Shown here piece after piece: positions 39,974 to 44,557 of a stretch of DNA of 44,557 nucleotides; the stretch's first letter is position 1; every line of letters begins with the position of its first letter. The translations under genes were made by a program, and so were the position numbers. Origin of the DNA: a candidate division KSB1 bacterium (GTDB lineage: Bacteria > Zhuqueibacterota > Zhuqueibacteria > Residuimicrobiales > Krinioviventaceae); assembly GCA_034505495.1 (NCBI GenBank), contig JAPDQV010000013.1:37993-82549 (forward strand), given 5' to 3'. The notes under the pieces were generated by a model. It ran no database searches. It was given only the letters and a program-made list of their open reading frames with translations, and was not told the DNA's origin.

Positions 39974-39998
39974 AGTACATCCTCCGTCGCCGAATGGC

Positions 39999-40751
39999 TC
40001 AATCCCAGCCCTGATTTTCCAGCAGTTGATCCGGCGGTACGTCGCGGAGAACGCGCGCGGGACTGCCCAAGACGATTTTTCGCGCGGGCACGTCTTTGGT
40101 CACCACGGAACCGGCCGCCACTACGCCGTCTTCACCGATCACTTTGCCTGGTAAAATCACGGCACCGCCTCCGATTCTGCCGCCGCGTTTTACCGTTACG
40201 CCTTTGAAATGCTTAAAGCGTTCCTGCGTCCGGCCGAGAAAGTTGTCGTTTGTGGTGTGCACCCCGGGGGCAATGAAGCAGTAATCGTCGACCTCCGAGT
40301 AGGCAGTGATGTAGCAGTTGGTTTCCAGCTTGCATTTTTTGCCGATGGTAGTAAAATTTTCCACCGTTGCATTGCGGCCGACGATGGTATATTCGCCGAT
40401 GCTGACGTTCTCCCGTACCGCGGCGCCGTCGGCAATGAGTACGTGATTGCCGATCGAGCAACCGGCATAGATGACCACCAAGGCGCCGATCATGGAATCG
40501 TCACCGATCACTGCTCCGGGCAGGGGACTTTCGTCTTTGAAAATGCTTCGCTTTGAGCGCATCGGCTGCTTGCCGATCACGCTGCCGGCGTCGATGCGCA
40601 CACGCGCGCCGATGACGGTGCCCGAATGGATCACCACATGATGCCCGATGACGCAGCCGGGGCCTAAGGTCACGTTCTCTTCGATGACCACGAACCTGCC
40701 GATTTTACAATCGGCGCCGATCTGCGCCGATTCGGCAATATATGTCTCCAT
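39999..40751 (-). CDS. Left-handed beta-helix acyltransferase (sugar N-acyltransferase-like)
   Basis: A 250-residue hexapeptide-repeat protein from ATG 40751, behind a perfect AGGAGG; upstream in-frame starts would lie in the Wzz-like gene. Ten or so repeats form the helix (AQIGADCKIGRFVVIEENV, CVIGHHVVIHSGTVIGARV, ENVSIGEYTIVGRNATVENF), with a C-terminal NDNFLGRTQERFKHFKGVTV segment and ASVVTKDVPARKIVLGSPAR-like closing (here GSVVTKDVPARKIVLGSPAR). This is the WlbB/PglD-related architecture of acetyltransferases acting on UDP-amino sugars. Co-located with the exporter and Wzz genes. Substrate unknown. Confidence 0.9.
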   Translation of the reverse strand: METYIAESAQIGADCKIGRFVVIEENVTLGPGCVIGHHVVIHSGTVIGARVRIDAGSVIGKQPMRSKRSIFKDESPLPGAVIGDDSMIGALVVIYAGCSIGNHVLIADGAAVRENVSIGEYTIVGRNATVENFTTIGKKCKLETNCYITAYSEVDDYCFIAPGVHTTNDNFLGRTQERFKHFKGVTVKRGGRIGGGAVILPGKVIGEDGVVAAGSVVTKDVPARKIVLGSPARVLRDVPPDQLLENQGWD

Positions 40752-40771
40752 TAAACCTCCTATCCCGTTGA

Positions 40772-41998
40772 TCATGATTTCGAAAAAGAATTCCACCCCT
40801 TTTTCAGCTCGGCAACCAACAGATCGAGACGACGCCGCGATTCGGGGTGACTGCGCAGTTTGACGAAATAGTCCAGCAAAATTACGTATATCAGGCTGAG
40901 AACAGCACTCAGAACAGCGGCCACGATGACCATCAGTTTGCGGTTGGGAAAGCTGCGGAAAACCGGCGGCGCAGCCGGATCCAGCACCTGGACTGTAGGG
41001 GTATTGCGGGCTTCTTCGATTTTGGCCTGATAATACTGCTGGGTGAGCAGCTGCCACACCGTTTCCTGCACCTTTACCTCGCGCAGCTGTTCAGCCAGCT
41101 GCAGCGCCAATGGCGGTATATCACGAAAAGGCAAATATCCGTCGATACTCGGTCGGTCCTTCCCGATTTCCATCTCTCGGGCGCGTCGGCGCATTTCTTC
41201 GAGTTCGCTGCGCGCGCGAACCACCAGAGGGTTATCGGAAGTCATGGACTGCAACATTACGCCGATTTCGATCTCTTTTGCCAAAATTTTGCCGCTCAGA
41301 TCCGCCGCCTGCTCCACATAAGCCTGAACCTGATGTTCCAACGAGACCGCTTTGTTTTGCTGCTGAAAGAGAGCGAGTCGTTCCGAGGCCGCGCGCAGGC
41401 GACGCTCGGTTTCGGCCAGCTGCGACTCGATGTATAGCCGCGAGTTTTTAGCTCGTGAGACGCTCTTTTCCAGGTTGAGGCGGTCAAGCTCTTCGATATA
41501 GGCGTTGGCGACGTCCGCCGCCAAATTGGGGTTGCGCAATTCAACCGCCACCGAAACAATGTCGTTGGGCAGAACCATGAACTGCGTTTTTTTGATCATG
41601 CGGTAATAGCCGATTTCCGGCGATTTGAAACGGAGGATGCGATAGAGCGGTAAAGAATCGTTTCCCACCGCGAATCGTCGATTAAGAATCCGCTCGTTCA
41701 GAGTGCGGCTTTTGAGGATTTCGACAAACAACTGAGCATTCGACTGCGGCTTCGGCATCTGCATTCCCGGAAGTGTGATCTGCGCCAGCATAGCGCCCAC
41801 GGCGGAGGTCTCTTTTTCCTGCGGCGGCATGAGGGTGGCGACGGCCCGCCAGCGGGACGGGAGAATGAACGCAATGACGGCGGCGACGGCAGCGGCCGCC
41901 AACATATTACGCAACACCAGTCTCCAGGAGCGCGCCATCAACAGCAGCGCCGGATAAAGACTGAACTCGCGAGTCGTTTCTTTTTCATCCATCGTCAT
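40772..41998 (-). CDS. wzz: Chain-length determinant protein, Wzz/PCP type
   Basis: A 408-residue polysaccharide co-polymerase. The N-terminal membrane helix (about 30-48) is followed by a periplasmic region with a Wzz fold (ATLMPPQEKET, then DIVSVAVELRNPNLAADVAN) and long coiled coils (about 190-300), and a second helix (about 352-377, LMVIVAAVLSAVLSLIYVI) near the C-terminus with the Pro-rich DPAAPPVFRSFPNRK before it. It controls chain length at the inner membrane and bridges to the Wza channel. There is no C-terminal tyrosine kinase domain and no separate kinase or phosphatase in the locus. Its start overlaps the exporter stop by ATGA. Confidence 0.92.
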   Translation of the reverse strand: MTMDEKETTREFSLYPALLLMARSWRLVLRNMLAAAAVAAVIAFILPSRWRAVATLMPPQEKETSAVGAMLAQITLPGMQMPKPQSNAQLFVEILKSRTLNERILNRRFAVGNDSLPLYRILRFKSPEIGYYRMIKKTQFMVLPNDIVSVAVELRNPNLAADVANAYIEELDRLNLEKSVSRAKNSRLYIESQLAETERRLRAASERLALFQQQNKAVSLEHQVQAYVEQAADLSGKILAKEIEIGVMLQSMTSDNPLVVRARSELEEMRRRAREMEIGKDRPSIDGYLPFRDIPPLALQLAEQLREVKVQETVWQLLTQQYYQAKIEEARNTPTVQVLDPAAPPVFRSFPNRKLMVIVAAVLSAVLSLIYVILLDYFVKLRSHPESRRRLDLLVAELKKGWNSFSKS

Positions 41999-43923
41999 TT
42001 GCTCTTTGCAGTTTGGATGACCAAATAAACCGCCGCCAATTGGCCCATGACCATGACCAAATCACGAAAAGCCTGCCAATAATTGACCTCTTTTTTACGC
42101 GGGACCCAAATGCGGTCTCCCGCCTCGAGCGTGTTGATGCTGTTCAAGGATTTGATTTCACCGTTGACTTTGATGACTTTGGCGCGGCGGCTGTCGGCGT
42201 CCCAAGTAAAACCGCCCGCCTTTTGAATATAATAACGTACCGGCGCTCCCGACTGATAGGGAACACCGCCGGCGTTGGAGACGCGACCGGAGACATAGAC
42301 GACATCCGGCCGTTTCGGAACATGGATCACATCGCCGTGTTTGAGCCGCACGTCCTCGGTCAGCTCTTTTTTAATGAACAGCTTGTAATAATCGACCACG
42401 ACCTCATTGACTTCACCGGTGTTCTGCTTCATAACAAAGTATTCGTATTCGGAATCGCTCATGTCGGTGCGCGACATATTGCGCAGGCGCAGATACTCCT
42501 TGTCCTCGACCATTACTTTGCGCTCGCGCACCAATCGCATCTCTCGAATCAGCGCATCATCGGTAAAGCCGCCGGCTGCTTGAATGACTTGAAAAAGGGT
42601 CGTCGAATCCTCGACGATTGGATAAAAGCCGGGAAATTTGACTTCGCCGACAACCTGAACCATTTGTCCCGTATGCCAGCCGGGCAAGCGACGCACGAAG
42701 AGATGGTCATTGGGCGCCAAAGGCAGATCGGCCGCTTCGTCTCCTGCCAGAGCAGCTTCGAGATTGACCTTTTGTTTCAGAAGTGCTTGATCAGGGCTGA
42801 TGCGGGCAAGGTCCGCCTCGAGCAAAAAAGCGCTGCGGTTCAATCCGCCCGCCAGACGCAGCAGATCGCTGATGCGCATGCCTTTTTCGAATGGGAAAGC
42901 ACCCGGCTCGGCAACCTCACCGTGAATTCGCACCGAATCACGGGGTGTCTGCGCCAAGATCGAAAAGACGGTGATGCGGTCCTGATCCAAAATCAACGGA
43001 TCGGATGGTCCGCCGAGGCATTCATCCGTTAAACAACAGGAAAAAGCGTTTCTTCGACCGTCCGTCGAAAGCCTGCTGACCAAAATGTTGCGGCGATCGG
43101 CATAAGCGGTAAAGCCGCCCGCCAGCGCGATGAGATCGCTGAGACGTTCACTTTTTTGCGGATTCAGCTCATAAACAGCAGGGCGCTGCACCTCCCCTTC
43201 GATTTGTACGGTTGAAGAAACGACCGGAACAAAGATGCGGTCGCCGTTGCGTAAAAAGATTTCGGGAACCGATGCCGGTCGGAGGATCAAATCGTAGAGG
43301 TCGATGCGGGCAAAGAGGGTATCGGCGCGATATATCTGGACATCCCTCAGCGCGGCAAGGTCGGTTGGACCGCCTGCCTGAGCGATGAAATCCGAGGCAA
43401 AGCTGAACGCTCCGGCGGTCTGCAGTCCAGGTCTGGACACCTCTCCCGAAACCCAAACGCTGATTTTTTTCGGCGCAGCCAGCATGATTTCCAGCGAATA
43501 TCCCGAATAGATTTTCCGGAGTCGTTCGTCGAGTTTTTCCCGTAATTCAGCGATCGTCAGATCGGTTACCGGCAAAATGCCGACGGTCGGCAAAAAGAGC
43601 TGGCCGTCGCTGCCGACCTGAAGCCGTTGCTGCTGCTGAACCTTCCCGCCCATAAAGATCACCAGCTCGTCCCCCGGACCAAGAGGGTAATTCTGCAAAG
43701 CAGCGCGATTCTGAAAAGGGGCGGAACTGACGTCAGCGACTGAAAAAAGCTGAAAACCAAAGCGCCGAGCTTTAAAGTCAATTGCTGCATCTTCGGACGA
43801 CGTCGCTTCTGCAGAGGCAAGAGCCCGCTGCAGAAGCGCGTTCGGCCGACCTTCTTCGCTGTGTAACCGAGTCAACAACAGCAGCGCCGTCATGAAACAA
43901 AACAGCCGCCCTTTTCTCTTCAT
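41995..43923 (-). CDS. wza: Polysaccharide export protein, Wza-like with multiple SLBB domains
   Basis: A 642-residue exporter subunit. A short signal region (CFMTALLLLTRLHS) is followed by the Poly_export domain (YPLGPGDELVIFMGG ... LPTVGILPVTDLTIAEL, about 78-160) and at least four SLBB-type beta-grasp repeats (VSGEVSRPG, IEGEVQRPAVYEL, IHGEVAEPGAFPF, VVGEVKFPGFYPI, VSGRVSNAGGVPY), closing with one membrane helix near the C-terminus (VMGQLAAVYLVIQ). Wza forms the outer-membrane channel for capsule. No lipobox Cys is visible, unlike classical Wza. One SLBB carries an odd Cys-rich insertion (Cys296, 297 and 302). First gene of the polysaccharide operon; GAGGTG precedes the ATG. Confidence 0.92.
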   Translation of the reverse strand: MKRKGRLFCFMTALLLLTRLHSEEGRPNALLQRALASAEATSSEDAAIDFKARRFGFQLFSVADVSSAPFQNRAALQNYPLGPGDELVIFMGGKVQQQQRLQVGSDGQLFLPTVGILPVTDLTIAELREKLDERLRKIYSGYSLEIMLAAPKKISVWVSGEVSRPGLQTAGAFSFASDFIAQAGGPTDLAALRDVQIYRADTLFARIDLYDLILRPASVPEIFLRNGDRIFVPVVSSTVQIEGEVQRPAVYELNPQKSERLSDLIALAGGFTAYADRRNILVSRLSTDGRRNAFSCCLTDECLGGPSDPLILDQDRITVFSILAQTPRDSVRIHGEVAEPGAFPFEKGMRISDLLRLAGGLNRSAFLLEADLARISPDQALLKQKVNLEAALAGDEAADLPLAPNDHLFVRRLPGWHTGQMVQVVGEVKFPGFYPIVEDSTTLFQVIQAAGGFTDDALIREMRLVRERKVMVEDKEYLRLRNMSRTDMSDSEYEYFVMKQNTGEVNEVVVDYYKLFIKKELTEDVRLKHGDVIHVPKRPDVVYVSGRVSNAGGVPYQSGAPVRYYIQKAGGFTWDADSRRAKVIKVNGEIKSLNSINTLEAGDRIWVPRKKEVNYWQAFRDLVMVMGQLAAVYLVIQTAKSK

Positions 43924-44007
43924 TGCACCTCGGTTTTTATGGTTAATTTCCGTCGATTCAATGATCTTGCGCCCCTGCAGCGCAGAGCTTTCAATTGATC
44001 GACACTA

Positions 44008-44036
44008 TTTTTATACCAATAACAACTTGATTGCAA
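44008..44036 (-). promoter_or_regulatory. Candidate promoter of the polysaccharide operon
   Basis: Minus-strand TTGCAA (44036-44031) lies 17 bp from TAAAAA (44013-44008), or 15 bp from the overlapping TATAAA. The -35 box is in the centre of a 16-bp dyad. A leader of about 80 nt would precede the Wza-like ATG. Confidence 0.4.
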
Positions 44037-44039
44037 GTT
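44024..44039. promoter_or_regulatory. 16-bp dyad overlapping the operon promoter
   Basis: AACTTG (44024-44029) and CAAGTT (44034-44039) form a perfect inverted repeat around ATTG. It covers the predicted -35 box of the polysaccharide operon and also lies about 15 nt past the stop of the upstream secreted-protein gene. It could be a small operator or a weak terminator; there is no convincing U-run. Confidence 0.4.
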
Positions 44040-44054
44040 TAATGCCTGACGCGA

Positions 44055-44557
44055 TCAACGTAACAGTACAAGGGAACGCGAGATCCGCATCTCCTTTGCC
44101 GACAAGATGCAGATATAAACGCCGGACGGAGCGTTCAGGCCGTCATCCATTCGCCCGTCCCATTGAGTTTGAAACTCGCCGGCACCAAACTCGCCGTCCT
44201 CCAACACCCGCACGCGTCGGCCTTTGACATCATAAAGCGTCAATTTGATCGCCATGGCATCCGGCACGGAAAAAAAGATGGTGGTTGTCTGGTTGAACGG
44301 GTTCGGGTAAATGTTGAGCAGCTGAAAATAATAGACGGTTTGCGACTGGTTCAAAGTGGAAACTTCATTCGAAAAAAGACTTTCATTGCCCCAAAAGTCG
44401 ACTGCCGTTACGGCGATATAATAGGTTACTTCATCGTCCAAGCCTTCGAGGGTAAAAATGGTATCAGTGCCGACGTCCATGAACGAGAGATACATTCCCG
44501 GCCGCAGTCCCCAATAGAGTCGGTAGGTACGGATTTCATCGACAACCGGATCCCAAG
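44055..44557 (-). CDS. Secreted protein, C-terminal part: fibronectin-like domain plus type IX sorting domain
   Basis: Partial; the coding frame is open to the window edge (WDPVVDEIRTYRLYWG is read before the first Met). The visible part starts in a fibronectin type III-like domain (EGLDDEVTYYIAVTAVDFWG, ending SNEVSTL), then a linker (NQSQTVYYFQLL) and a type IX C-terminal sorting domain (NIYPNPFNQTTTIFFSVPD, the GRRVRVLEDG strand, and APSGVYICIL). The protein is therefore a likely cargo of the secretion system to which the PorU/PorV-like proteins belong. Its catalytic or binding part is outside the window. Confidence 0.9.
   Translation of the reverse strand, partial: WDPVVDEIRTYRLYWGLRPGMYLSFMDVGTDTIFTLEGLDDEVTYYIAVTAVDFWGNESLFSNEVSTLNQSQTVYYFQLLNIYPNPFNQTTTIFFSVPDAMAIKLTLYDVKGRRVRVLEDGEFGAGEFQTQWDGRMDDGLNAPSGVYICILSAKEMRISRSLVLLR

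Noticed and set aside
39945..39982. Use of the ATG at 39980 behind GGAGG for the Wzi-like gene
   Set aside because: It is in the wrong frame and gives an unrelated peptide; only an indel would make it the start.

Overview
This 44.6 kb window is AT-moderate bacterial chromosome in which every supported gene, including the single tRNA, lies on the minus strand; the gene order below follows transcription, from high to low coordinates. The protein content points to an uncultured Gram-negative lineage of the FCB (Fibrobacteres-Chlorobi-Bacteroidetes) superphylum, of the kind represented by KSB1, Calditrichota or Marinimicrobia. The reasons are a gingipain-type (C25) peptidase resembling the type IX secretion sortase PorU, two proteins ending in type IX C-terminal sorting domains, a PorV/PorQ-family barrel, a Kdo transferase, and several beta-barrel and Wza/Wzi proteins. 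The lineage call is inference; no 16S gene is present. Predicted promoters look like ordinary sigma-70 sites (TTGnnn, 16-17 bp, TAAATT or TATATT) rather than the Bacteroidetes -33/-7 type.

Region A (44557-44055): the C-terminal end of a secreted protein with a fibronectin-like domain and a type IX sorting domain. Region B (43923-27532): a tightly packed, apparently single-operon surface-polysaccharide locus of 15 genes: Wza-like exporter, Wzz-like chain-length protein, left-handed beta-helix acyltransferase, Wzi-like outer-membrane protein, Wzx flippase, a second acetyltransferase, three SAM methyltransferases, four GT4-type and one GT2 glycosyltransferases, and one polytopic membrane protein that is the best candidate for the Wzy polymerase. 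Many neighbours overlap by ATGA. A WecA/TagO-like priming transferase follows (27272-26304) behind its own promoter, which carries a 10-bp inverted repeat centred on the -35 box. The locus has no Wzc-type kinase and no nucleotide-sugar synthesis genes.

Region C (26225-20637): a giant C25 peptidase with two FAM3/ILEI-like domains, two CARDB-like domains and its own sorting domain. Region D (20636-20171): the only gene-free stretch above 300 bp. It is very AT-rich, holds several short palindromes and two perfect DnaA boxes inside an identical 17-bp direct repeat, and ends in a promoter for region E.

Region E (20170-4834): housekeeping genes in short operons: a fusion of a dolichol/phytol-kinase-like domain with a DUF92 domain (VTE5-VTE6-like), enolase, a DivIC/FtsB-like protein, DUF502, an unrecognised barrel protein, an RsbW-like anti-sigma kinase, a one-POTRA Omp85 protein, RsmE, HIT, ribosomal protein S21, YqeY, CvpA, MutS2, an inositol-phosphatase-family enzyme, an OB-fold-like membrane protein, a YdjM-like membrane hydrolase, a SlyD-type FKBP and a single-RRM RNA-binding protein. 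Region F (4627-1): tRNA-Thr(CGT) directly followed by a PorV/PorQ-like gene, an unrecognised exported protein, a LytR_C-domain protein, WaaA (Kdo transferase), MtnA and the start of a lipoprotein gene.

The genes fit a cell that invests in its outer envelope: Kdo/lipid A core (WaaA), an exported polysaccharide (region B), type IX protein secretion with attachment (PorU-like, PorV-like, sorting domains), and several barrels. No mobile elements, CRISPR arrays or rRNA genes were seen.
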